Positions 13,287-22,084 of a DNA stretch of 39,633 bases are shown in pieces (the first letter of the stretch is position 1; each line of letters starts with the position of its first letter). The notes under the pieces were generated by a model. That model did not search any database. It was not told where the DNA came from and saw nothing but the letters and a program-made list of their open reading frames with translations. The stretch is from NCBI RefSeq assembly GCF_022179245.1, contig NZ_BPQM01000152.1, positions 1 through 39,633 of the forward strand, in the 5' to 3' direction. The translations under genes were made by a program, and so were the position numbers. Source of the DNA: Methylobacterium gregans (lineage in GTDB: Bacteria; Pseudomonadota; Alphaproteobacteria; Rhizobiales; Beijerinckiaceae).

Positions 13287-15896
13287 ATGGCAGATCTTTC
13301 GTTCCTGCCCTACGACAATGACCATGCGGATCCTATGTGTGGAAGCATGCGCAGGGACGATGAGATCGAGACCTACGTCGCCGCCGGCAAACGCAATGCC
13401 GAGGTTATGATGCTCATGCGCAATTGGTGCGCGCATGCACGTGCCCAGCGCATGGGCGGGGTCGGCATGATCGAGCAGATGACAGGCCTTCCAATTAGTC
13501 ATTTCTCTATGCAATGCGACCACGCGCCGGCGGGCGGCATGGCTGCGTTCGACTTCGGTGACTCCGCGCTCGACTTCTACGACCGCAACTGCGCGACTTG
13601 CGTCGTGCGCAAGCCTGTCGGGCTTCCGAATCTTTCTAGGCTAGTGAACGAGCGCGAGGAACAGCGCAGAATCGCCGCCGCGCGGTTTCAAATTGAGCAA
13701 GCTCAGGCTGCAGAAGCTCTGAAACTTCGCAGCGACGCGCGGGCTGCCCTCCGCAAAGATTTGGACGCAGTCAACCAAGCGATAATCGACGATCTTGACG
13801 CCTACGACCGTGAGCACGACGAGGTCGATCGTACGCGGCTGTCTGAAACGGCTCGGCTGGCGCCCGAGCGCATCCACAAGAAGCTAGTTGATCTGCTGTT
13901 CGACCAGGCCAGCGCCTCGGCATCGCTGGCGTTGGTAGCGCTCGATGTTGCAGCGCAGGTCGAACCAAAGGAGTTGCGCACCCTGCTCCTTGCTCAGCGC
14001 GTGTTCCGCGGCCACTTGGAGACCCGGCTCGCGCACAAGATTTTGCTCGTCAATCTCTGTGTGATGAAGGACGGCGACATTACGGAACTCGTGAGCGCGG
14101 CGGCCGAGCTTGCCAGTCCAGACCGCAGCCACTTTCTCGGTGGTGAAGGCCCGCGCTCCTCGCCCAAGCTCTTGCTGGCAATGTGGAAGGAAAGGCCGGA
14201 AGCGGTTAGAGCTGGCATCGATAGGTTGCTCGACCTAAAGACGACTTCGTCCTCGCAATTGGCCGGCCGGGCGATCAGTCTCATCATTAGAATTGATCCC
14301 ACCGCCGCCAAGACATTCGTGCTCGCGGTGGCGTCGCGCTATGTCCGTGCCAATCAACTGCTGCCTGACCTGGGCGACTATGCGAGCTTGGGCGACATGG
14401 CTTGGGCGATCGACTTGATCTTGAGCCTAGAGCCGGAAGCGCTTGATGCGAGCCTGCAGGACTTAGCAGTCGGCGCCTCCATCGAGGCCAAACGCAATAT
14501 AGCCAACATCTACGCTGAGGCATGGCGCGGACATTTTCGAAAAGGCAAGGAGAAGCCGCATCCGATCGACAGGCTTAAGCTCGGGCTTGACCGGCTGCTA
14601 TGGCTGCCGACCCAGATTTTCGACAAAAATGTTCTACAAACCGTTTCTGATGCATTCCGCTATCCGCCCGATGAGGTTTGGCCGCTTCTCGAACAAGAAG
14701 CCGACAAGCTCATCGGCGCAGCTTTGCTGCTAGACGACTTAATCGCCCACAAGCAGCGCGGGCAGAGTGAAGGCGCCGACTTTCTGGCCCGAATCGAATG
14801 GCAGAACTTGCGCTCGTCTGCGTACGGTGTAGTTGAGCAGTTCTTGAACGCGGCAGCGAAGGCCGCGAAGACGAGGGAGGCCAAGGCACGCTTCATCGCC
14901 GCGATCCAGGCTATCCCCGAAGAACGCGGCTTGCTCCGCGGCATTGCTACCAAGGCGGCGACGAGGATGGCTGGAGATGTGGAAGGCCTAAAAGCTGTGC
15001 TGTCGACGCTTTATTCGGGCTTGGTCGGCGCTGACGTCTTGGGCCGTGCATATGCGGCGGAAGCGCTTTCTAAAATTCCGGCGCGTGGCCGCCAGAACCT
15101 GCCCGAACTCGTCTACGAAGCATTTTGTGTACTGCTACTCGACCAGTTTGTCGCGGTGCATACGGCGGCGGTTCGGGCGCTTGGGCAAATTTCTTTGCCT
15201 GATAATTTGAAGCCACGCGCGGCTTTTGCTCTATTTAAATTAGTATCAGTCTATTCTGAAAGCAAAGATAATGACGATTTCCTTATAGATTGCATCGATG
15301 AACTTTCCCGGCACATCGACCACCTCCCGAATCCCGATAAGCTCCGCGAATTTCTGTGTCATGCAACTCTCAAAGCTCAGCCGCTTTATGTACGCTCGGA
15401 GGTGCGGAGCCTTATTCATTCACTGAAGCAGTGCGACGACTTTCCCCTAGTCGTTGCCCACGTGCTTCCGCAATATGCAGATAATATGAACCAGCATTAC
15501 GACGAGAGCAATCTCGTCGCGGCGATGACGCCAGAAGGTGTCCGCAAGCACAGAGCGCGATTGTTCGAGGTTGGAAAAGGTCTGGCAGAACCGGCAATGT
15601 GGCTTGCGACGTTGATCGCTGATGCCCTTTACCGCGCCGGCGCGCGGGACGAGGCGGCCGACCTACTTGAGCATATGGCTAACCTTTTCGGCAGTACGGT
15701 CAAGGATCAGAGCCGTGCGTTGTTCGTCGGCTTTCCATTGCTGGCCTACAGGATGGAGCAGGCGCTCGACGCCGGCGACAATGCTGCCTGGGCAAGGTTT
15801 GCCGAAGAATGGGATGAAGCCGTCACCTTACAAAAAGCGATAATGGACGACCGCCGTGCACGCGATTCTCGAAGCCGTTTTCCCTTCTCGCATTAG
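13287..15896 (+). CDS. Large helical-repeat protein with N-terminal Cys cluster
   Basis: I do not recognise this 869-residue family. The N-terminus carries a possible zinc or iron-sulfur site: Cys18, Cys48, Cys77 and His79 (QCDH), then Cys102 and Cys105 (NCATC). Residues about 118-175 are charged and likely coiled coil. From about 190 to 850 the protein is a chain of amphipathic helices of the HEAT/ARM type (ASLALVALDVAAQ, AVHTAAVRALGQISLP, YAAEALSKIPARG). ATG 13287 has AAGGGTG about 10 bases upstream. The following gene, a PD-(D/E)XK nuclease-like protein, starts 41 bp inside this one, so they form a unit. With the STAND NTPase downstream and a recombinase beyond, context suggests a defence system in which this protein is a sensor or scaffold. 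That role is inference. Confidence 0.6.
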   Translation: MADLSFLPYDNDHADPMCGSMRRDDEIETYVAAGKRNAEVMMLMRNWCAHARAQRMGGVGMIEQMTGLPISHFSMQCDHAPAGGMAAFDFGDSALDFYDRNCATCVVRKPVGLPNLSRLVNEREEQRRIAAARFQIEQAQAAEALKLRSDARAALRKDLDAVNQAIIDDLDAYDREHDEVDRTRLSETARLAPERIHKKLVDLLFDQASASASLALVALDVAAQVEPKELRTLLLAQRVFRGHLETRLAHKILLVNLCVMKDGDITELVSAAAELASPDRSHFLGGEGPRSSPKLLLAMWKERPEAVRAGIDRLLDLKTTSSSQLAGRAISLIIRIDPTAAKTFVLAVASRYVRANQLLPDLGDYASLGDMAWAIDLILSLEPEALDASLQDLAVGASIEAKRNIANIYAEAWRGHFRKGKEKPHPIDRLKLGLDRLLWLPTQIFDKNVLQTVSDAFRYPPDEVWPLLEQEADKLIGAALLLDDLIAHKQRGQSEGADFLARIEWQNLRSSAYGVVEQFLNAAAKAAKTREAKARFIAAIQAIPEERGLLRGIATKAATRMAGDVEGLKAVLSTLYSGLVGADVLGRAYAAEALSKIPARGRQNLPELVYEAFCVLLLDQFVAVHTAAVRALGQISLPDNLKPRAAFALFKLVSVYSESKDNDDFLIDCIDELSRHIDHLPNPDKLREFLCHATLKAQPLYVRSEVRSLIHSLKQCDDFPLVVAHVLPQYADNMNQHYDESNLVAAMTPEGVRKHRARLFEVGKGLAEPAMWLATLIADALYRAGARDEAADLLEHMANLFGSTVKDQSRALFVGFPLLAYRMEQALDAGDNAAWARFAEEWDEAVTLQKAIMDDRRARDSRSRFPFSH

Positions 15897-17283
15897 GGCA
15901 GTACGGGCGCTTCTCGCGCCTGGCAGCCCCAGCGCGGCGACAGCGCTCAGCGAAGCCGCCGATGCGGTCCAAAACACGGTAAACCATGTTCATGACGAGG
16001 CCAGCCAGACGAATTGGCAGAATTTGGCAGAAATGGTCGGTATCGCCGCCAAGCTCCGCAGGTGGCACCAAGCTGTGCGAGACGGAGAAGCGGAGGCGGA
16101 CCGACATCTGAGGGCCACACGGCTCCAGCGATCTGAATGGCTCACGGCAGAAGGCAGCTATGGTAGTGAGCTCAGAACCATTCTCGGGGTAATCGATGGC
16201 GATTTCTCGCCAAGCGATGTCGGCGCCTTGCTGGAAAGGCTAGCGCGTGTGCCCTTTCCCGTTGCAATATTTACAGACGATGTGCGTGAACTTCCGCGCT
16301 GGCGGCCGGATGAGATCAATGACAAACCTGAACTTGCCATCGCCTTTCTTGAGTTCAAAATAAATGGTCAGGAGGCGGCAGCTATCCACAGGCTGCCGGC
16401 CAATCAACTCCACGATCTTGAGCTAACGTTGCGTGTCTCGCGATGGCCCGAGGAAGCCGAGCGGCTGGTGCTAAAACCGGTGTCAGTCGAGCCGGAAGAT
16501 TTATGGGATCTGCCTGAATTCGCGTTCAATCGACCTCCGGGAAGCGCGTCTTTCACGCTCCAAGCTCACGGGCGATTGTCTATCAGGATGCGGACCTCGC
16601 TTGGCGCGCGTCCACTCGAATTTCGCTATTCCGCAGAGTTCTCGCCTGTCAGCGCCGAACAGCCAGTAGCGGTCGCCGGGCAGCGTAGCCTTAGGCTCGA
16701 CAGTTCAGACGCGAGCGATCATCTCGCGACCGGTTATCCTTCTCTTGACAAACGTCTCATCGCACTGCGCGATTCTCTTCGCGCCGAGCCGCGCATCTCT
16801 GAGCAAGAAACCGGCATTGCGCTCAAACTTGCCAAGCCCCTCGCGAATCTCGTTGGGCAGGCGGTACAGGATAATATCTTCCCCAAACCTATCGACGAAA
16901 CCACGCTCGAAAGACGCGTGACAGAGCATCTGCGTCGCCATCCCGAAATCGGCTTTGAGTTGGAGGTCCAGGCACAGTCGGGCGGCGGCCGGACTGATCT
17001 CTCGTTCCGGCAAATCCGTATTGAGCTCAAGGTCAAGAATGATGCGCCCGTGACATCGGAGGATTTGAACCGGTTCGCGCTGCAGGCTGCAGCCTATGCG
17101 GCTAGCTCGGACAAAACGATTGCCATCCTCTGTATCCTCGACGGGTCAATCAAGAAGACCCCGCCTGTAACAATGGCGGAAGCGGTTCGGATAATTCCGG
17201 TCCAGCCCGGCGACCGACCCATATACGTGATCGCGTTTGTTTTCCAGGGCAATCTGGCGCGCCCAAGCGACCTCTCACGATAG
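15856..17283 (+). CDS. PD-(D/E)XK nuclease-like effector protein
   Basis: This 475-residue protein starts at GTG 15856, overlapping the upstream gene by 41 bp. The C-terminal region looks like a PD-(D/E)XK nuclease fold: TTLERRVTEHLRRHPE (helix with Glu352), GRTDLSF (Asp381), and IELKVKND (Glu390 and Lys392), followed by a helix (DLNRFALQAAAYAA) and a strand (TIAILCILDG). The spacing D-x8-E-x-K is normal for this fold. The first 150 residues are helical, and the middle (about 150-290) is strand-rich and unassigned. The overlap with the helical-repeat gene means tight coupling, typical of toxin or effector units in defence systems. The nuclease call rests on motif recognition and not on a family match. 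Confidence 0.6.
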   Translation: MHAILEAVFPSRIRAVRALLAPGSPSAATALSEAADAVQNTVNHVHDEASQTNWQNLAEMVGIAAKLRRWHQAVRDGEAEADRHLRATRLQRSEWLTAEGSYGSELRTILGVIDGDFSPSDVGALLERLARVPFPVAIFTDDVRELPRWRPDEINDKPELAIAFLEFKINGQEAAAIHRLPANQLHDLELTLRVSRWPEEAERLVLKPVSVEPEDLWDLPEFAFNRPPGSASFTLQAHGRLSIRMRTSLGARPLEFRYSAEFSPVSAEQPVAVAGQRSLRLDSSDASDHLATGYPSLDKRLIALRDSLRAEPRISEQETGIALKLAKPLANLVGQAVQDNIFPKPIDETTLERRVTEHLRRHPEIGFELEVQAQSGGGRTDLSFRQIRIELKVKNDAPVTSEDLNRFALQAAAYAASSDKTIAILCILDGSIKKTPPVTMAEAVRIIPVQPGDRPIYVIAFVFQGNLARPSDLSR

Positions 17284-17806
17284 ACAGCAGGTGAGTAATG
17301 GCTAAAGGGCGCTTACCTGTCGCGCCTCGAATGTTCGATGGACGCAAGATCGAAGGTCTGCTTCTCGGCCGAACGTCAAGGTCCGAAAGTGGCGGATTTC
17401 GTCGAGAAACTCGGGATCGGCCCGAAGCAGCATCGCCAGCCGCGGCTCCAGAAGAAGATTTTACTCCCGTATTGCTCTGGATGCGCAGCTATCGTGGCAT
17501 CGTATCTCTGGTGAGAAACAAACATTCTCCGGCGACCTATGCTAGGAGACGTTTGGCGCACGGTCCCGGCGTTTTACAACAAAATCGGCGCACAGCTGCG
17601 GCAATGAGAGACTGATTCGGATGGGGTTCTGCCGGTTCGATCTGGAGCGCAGACGCTATAAAGCGGACGTTGCCTTCCCACCTGCTCCCGGCCCCAATAG
17701 CGGAAGCGCCGAACGTCCCGCTGTATGCCGATAAACAAACCAGCGTGATACAACGGGTCGGGGAGCGCGGGAGCATGCTCGCCGTGACACGAGTGCGCCA
17801 CAAGCG
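17284..17806. other. Intergenic region with MITE-like copy 1
   Basis: It contains the 192-bp element at 17395-17586. A 105-codon open frame at 17298-17615 crosses that element and is rejected as a gene. After the element, a relic motif AGCGGACGTT (about 17662) recurs in degenerate form in other gaps. The start of the STAND gene at 17807 has no strong Shine-Dalgarno. Confidence 0.5.
17395..17586 (+). mobile_element. MITE-like element, copy 1 (192 bp)
   Basis: It begins GATTTCGTCGAGAAACTCGG and ends GTTTTACAACAAAATC, imperfect inverted ends. The inside (GGATCGGCCCGAAGCAGCAT, GCCAGCCGCGGCT, ATTCTCCGGCGACC) is shared in the same order with the copies at 24622 and 30169. It has no coding capacity. 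Sequence just outside the left end (CCGAAAGTGGCG) resembles the right flank of copy 2, so the true ends may lie slightly further out. Confidence 0.7.
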
Positions 17807-20800
17807 ATGTTCGACATTGGCCCTGACGAAGTTGCGTTGCTCAACGACATCGACTTACGCGAGCTCGTAGGTCGGCTGTGCGAGGCTGAGCTTGCAAGCC
17901 AAGGGCTCTCGACCGCCGCCGTGACCTGGGGCGGCAATCAAACGGCCGCCGATGGTGGTCTCGACGTGCGCGTCTCCCTGCCCATTGGCGCGCTTGTCGA
18001 CGGTTACATCCCCAGGTTTTCGACGGGGTTCCAAGTCAAGACTCCAGATATGCCGAGAGCGGCAATTATCGCCGAAATGCGGCCGGGTGGTGCGATCCGG
18101 CCTGTCATCCAGGAACTTGCCGACGAGGCGGGCGCCTACGTCATTGTTAGCTCGCACGGATCAACCGCCGACATTGCTCTGCGCAACCGGCGAAACGCTC
18201 TGCGCGAGGCTCTTACCGGGGTTGCGAATGCCGCTCAGCTCCATACCGACTTCTATGATCGTACGCGGCTTGCGAGTTGGGTGCGACAGCACCCCGGGCT
18301 GATTACTTGGGTTAAGGAGAGGGTTGGCCGAGCTCTCGTCGGTTGGCGGCCTTATGGGCCATGGAGTGGCGCCGCGGAGGGCGTCGAGGCCGAGTATTTG
18401 CTCGACGACAAGCTGCGCCTCCATCTCGGCGGCCAAGGCGACGCGAACGCGCAGCCTGTCGCTGACGCGATCGACGAGTTACGGGACGAGCTTGCTCAGC
18501 CTCGCAAGATGGTGCGGTTGGTCGGCTTGTCGGGGGTGGGCAAGACCCGCTTTGTCCAAGCGCTCTTCGACGCGCGCATCGGCTCGCGTCCCCTTCCATC
18601 GTCGCTGGCCGTCTATACCAACTTATCGGACAACCCCGACCCGCAGCCGACAGGCCTCGCCTCCGACCTGATTGCGAACCGCACGCGCGCGGTCTTGATC
18701 GTCGACAACTGCCCTCCTGATCTCCACCGCAGGCTCTCGGAGCTGTGCGCCGCATCAGGTAGCATGGTTAGCGTCCTCACGGTCGAGTATGATGTGCGCG
18801 ACGACCAGCCCGAGGGGACGCAGGTTGTCACATTGGAGACGTCCTCGCCCGAGCTGATCGAGAAGCTGGTTCAACGCCGCTTCCCGCACGTGTCCGAGGT
18901 TGACGCGCGCACCATCTCCGAGGCGTCTGGCGGCAACGCCCGGATCGCGGTCGCCCTCGCCGAGACGGTCGAGCAGTCCGAGACAGTTGGCGGCCTCTCG
19001 GACGACGACCTCTTCCATCGCCTGTTTCGCCAAAGGCACGCCCCCAACGATGCTCTGCTCCTGGCGGCCCAAGCCTGCTCGCTCGTCTATTCCTTTGAAG
19101 GCGAGGCGCTGGCGGGCGATAAGGCGGAACTGCCGCGTCTTGCGGTGCTTGCGGACCAGACGCCCCGGGAGGTCTACCGGCACGTTGGCGAGTTGCTCCG
19201 ACGGGATCTTGTCCAGCAGCGCAGCGTGTGGCGCGCCGTGCTGCCGCATGCCATCGCAAATCGGCTCGCGGCACGCGCTCTTGAGGATACGCCGTACGAC
19301 TTGATCGATCAGCAATTGGTTACGGGCGGAACGGATCGGCTCGCCCGCTCCTTCTCGCGGCGGCTGGCATTCCTCCACGAGCATCCGCTCGCCATCGCCA
19401 TCGTCGAGCGGTGGCTCGCGCCCGGCGGCTTGCTGGGCGACACGACGGCTCTAAACGACCTCGGCCGAGCGATGTTTGAGAACGTCGCCCCAGTTTCGCC
19501 CGGGACCGCTCTCGCGGCCCTGGAACGGGCCAGCGGTGGCGATCCTGAAGTGGCCGTAATAGTCTTGAGGCAACATCGGTCGTTGCTTCGATCTCTAGCC
19601 TATGACCCGCTCCTGTTTGAGCGCTGTGCCTCTTTGCTGGCGCTTGCGGCGACGCAGAGCTCGGACGAGCGCAAGTCCAAAGAAGCTTCGGACACGTTCG
19701 TTTCGCTCTTCACAATCTACCTGTCAGGGACGCATGCCACGATTGAGCAGCGGCTACGCGTCATCGAGCGACTGCTCCGATCCGGCGAGGTCAGGCAACG
19801 CTCGCTCGGCTTGGCCGCCTTGGATGAAGTTCTGGAAGCGACGCACTTCAGCTCCTTCGATCGCTTCGAGTTCGGGGGACGGTCGCGGGATTACGGTTAC
19901 CAGCCCAGGAGCGACGAGGACGTCACCCGATGGTACCGTGCCGCGCTGGCGCTGATCGAACGGTTGGCGTTCACCGAAGAGGTGCTCAAGCCTGAGTTGA
20001 GCGGTCTGCTGGCGCGAAAATTTCGCGGGCTATGGACCTCGGCGCATATGTTTGACGACTTAGAGGGCCTGTCGCGCCGGTTCGCCGCAGACGGGTTCTG
20101 GCGAGATGGCTGGGCTGCATGCCAACAGACCATGCGCTTCGACAGTGACCGGCTAGCCCCGGACAGCTTGTCGCGGCTGTCCGCTCTGGAGGCCGTGCTT
20201 AGGCCGTCCAACCTTTCGGAACGGGTCCGGGCGGTCGTGCTAGGCGGCTGGTCCGGGGGACTCGACCTAGAGGATATTGACCTCGAAGGCGACATCACGA
20301 GCGAGTACGAGCGGCTTGAAGCGATCGCGACTGAGCTTGGCGCGGCGGTTTCAGCCAATGAGGCAATTTTTGCAGATCTGCTGCCGGACCTCCTCCGTGG
20401 CGGAAACCGGGCCTGGGCGTTCGGTCGTGGGCTCGCAGGCACACTGGAGAACAGCCGCGCCACATGGTCACGGTTAGTGAGGGGGCTTGAGCAGATCCCG
20501 CCGGAGGACCGCAACGTTCAGGTGCTCCGAGGATTTCTCGCCGAACTCTGGGAGCAGGACAGGGGCCTTGCGCAGGATCTCCTCGACGCCGCTCTTGACC
20601 AGCCGACCCTGATCCCGTTCGTTCCGGTCCTGCACTCGGCGGTGCAACTCGACGCGCGAGGTGTCGAGCGGCTGAAGCAGGCACTCAACTCGGGTCAGGT
20701 GCCGGTCTGTATGTATCAAAACTTGGCGCTTGGCCGAACGACGGACCATTTGGCAGGCGCCGATTTGAGAGATCTACTCCTTCTTATCGCCGACAAGCCA

Positions 20801-21589
20801 GAGGGGGGCGAGGTAGCAGTCAACGTTCTCTTTATGCGTCTCTTCTCGGATAGCTCGACACAGACGCAGCATGAGCCCGAACTCCTAGAGGCTGGTCGAG
20901 AGCTTCTGCGGCGCATCAGCTTTCGGAAGGGCAACCAACGTGGCGACCGTGAGCTGGCGAGGGTCGTGCGAGCCTGCCTTAATGGACCGGGGGCCGCGCT
21001 CCTCGCAGCGGAAGTCGCCGGCCGGCTTAAGAGGGCCGTGGCCGCCTCCGAGACCTACTCGTTCGACAATGACGACCTCCTGAAGGCTCTGCTAGCTGTC
21101 CAGCCAAAAGCCGTTCTGGATGCTCTGTTTGAGGGAGATGACCAGCAGCAACGGGCAGGTATTGGCGTGTTCGATCACCGGTCAAACCCGGCGGACGAAA
21201 TTTCGTGCGAGGACCTCATTGCATGGTGCGACCAAGACCGCGAGAGACGCTATCCCCTCGCGGCTTCGTTCGTCACGTTCGCGCGTCGCGCCGAAGAGAG
21301 CGGGCCCAAGGTCTGGTCGGAGCAGGCAAAGGCTCTCCTCGCCTATGCGCCCGACCCCCGGAGCGTGCTGGCGGTGTTCGTCGAGCGGTTCCGGCCCACT
21401 AGCTGGAGTGGCTCGCGCGCCGCGGTAATGGAGGCGAACGCTCGCCTGCTCGACAGCCTAGAGACGGATGTCTCGGCGAGCCTCATGCCTATCGCGATCG
21501 ACGCGAAGGCCCAACTCGCGCAAGAGGTTACGAGAGAGCGGGAATGGGAGACGGCGAGGGATCGAGAACGAGACGAAAGATTCGAATGA
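17807..21589 (+). CDS. STAND NTPase with N-terminal nuclease domain (Avs-like)
   Basis: This 1260-residue protein has three parts. Residues 1-150 form a restriction-endonuclease-like domain: WGGNQTAADGGLDVRV (Asp49, Asp53) and GFQVKTP (Gln76, Lys78), the D...QxK variant of PD-(D/E)XK. Residues about 215-400 form a STAND-type P-loop ATPase: Walker A GLSGVGKT (240-247), Walker B VLIVDN (296-301), a sensor-like VSVLTVEYD, and SGGNARIAVALA (374-385). The rest (about 420-1230) is helical-repeat sequence suited to target recognition, with a charged tail. This effector-ATPase-sensor order is that of antiviral STAND (Avs) proteins, which bind phage proteins, assemble and activate the effector; here the effector would cut DNA. 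I cannot assign an Avs type. It is a single gene, intact, beside another nuclease system and a recombinase. Confidence 0.7.
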   Translation: MFDIGPDEVALLNDIDLRELVGRLCEAELASQGLSTAAVTWGGNQTAADGGLDVRVSLPIGALVDGYIPRFSTGFQVKTPDMPRAAIIAEMRPGGAIRPVIQELADEAGAYVIVSSHGSTADIALRNRRNALREALTGVANAAQLHTDFYDRTRLASWVRQHPGLITWVKERVGRALVGWRPYGPWSGAAEGVEAEYLLDDKLRLHLGGQGDANAQPVADAIDELRDELAQPRKMVRLVGLSGVGKTRFVQALFDARIGSRPLPSSLAVYTNLSDNPDPQPTGLASDLIANRTRAVLIVDNCPPDLHRRLSELCAASGSMVSVLTVEYDVRDDQPEGTQVVTLETSSPELIEKLVQRRFPHVSEVDARTISEASGGNARIAVALAETVEQSETVGGLSDDDLFHRLFRQRHAPNDALLLAAQACSLVYSFEGEALAGDKAELPRLAVLADQTPREVYRHVGELLRRDLVQQRSVWRAVLPHAIANRLAARALEDTPYDLIDQQLVTGGTDRLARSFSRRLAFLHEHPLAIAIVERWLAPGGLLGDTTALNDLGRAMFENVAPVSPGTALAALERASGGDPEVAVIVLRQHRSLLRSLAYDPLLFERCASLLALAATQSSDERKSKEASDTFVSLFTIYLSGTHATIEQRLRVIERLLRSGEVRQRSLGLAALDEVLEATHFSSFDRFEFGGRSRDYGYQPRSDEDVTRWYRAALALIERLAFTEEVLKPELSGLLARKFRGLWTSAHMFDDLEGLSRRFAADGFWRDGWAACQQTMRFDSDRLAPDSLSRLSALEAVLRPSNLSERVRAVVLGGWSGGLDLEDIDLEGDITSEYERLEAIATELGAAVSANEAIFADLLPDLLRGGNRAWAFGRGLAGTLENSRATWSRLVRGLEQIPPEDRNVQVLRGFLAELWEQDRGLAQDLLDAALDQPTLIPFVPVLHSAVQLDARGVERLKQALNSGQVPVCMYQNLALGRTTDHLAGADLRDLLLLIADKPEGGEVAVNVLFMRLFSDSSTQTQHEPELLEAGRELLRRISFRKGNQRGDRELARVVRACLNGPGAALLAAEVAGRLKRAVAASETYSFDNDDLLKALLAVQPKAVLDALFEGDDQQQRAGIGVFDHRSNPADEISCEDLIAWCDQDRERRYPLAASFVTFARRAEESGPKVWSEQAKALLAYAPDPRSVLAVFVERFRPTSWSGSRAAVMEANARLLDSLETDVSASLMPIAIDAKAQLAQEVTREREWETARDRERDERFE

Positions 21590-22084
21590 TGCCAATCGGT
21601 CCGGCGCTCAGCCGATTGTTCGACGCTTAGTCTGTTTTCGGGCAAATACCTCGAGTTCGCTTCTGGCGCAGAGCCGAAATTGCTGGAGTGCTGACGAACA
21701 GCCGCTTTCGAGAAGCGCCGATGGCGGTTTGGGTGGCTGGATTAGGTCGCATACGGAACGTCCGCTTCCGGCCGGACCGCCAGCTTGCTCTCTCGGCGAA
21801 TGGCGGGTCCACCGCCATTCCCCAAGCTGTGGAGCGCTCCAGAACGAGCGTTGACCAAGGTCCACGCCAATGGTCCATTCCCTAGGTCCGATGCCGCTTA
21901 GGACGGGTGATCGAAGGTCTAACTCCTTGATGTCGTACCCCTTCGGCTTTGGCTGAGAATCCTGGCGCCCCAGCCAAGCCTCCGCTAAGTCATTGATTTG
22001 ATTGCAATCTGCTTGAGGCCGCCGACGCGGTCGAGCCGATTGTACGCAGAGCTGTTGCACGCGCTTGTCCACCGGGGCAGGCCG
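21590..22084. other. Gene-free stretch with relic sequence
   Basis: No convincing gene. A degenerate motif CGGAACGTCCGCTTCCGG (21754-21771) resembles relics in other gaps. On the minus strand around 21890-22010 a short stretch looks protein-like but has no start and runs into a shadow of the recombinase, so it could at most be a gene remnant. Confidence 0.35.

Noticed and set aside
17298..17615. 105-codon plus-strand open frame
   Set aside because: It crosses the MITE-like copy 1, and the matching sequence in the other copies is not open in the same way.
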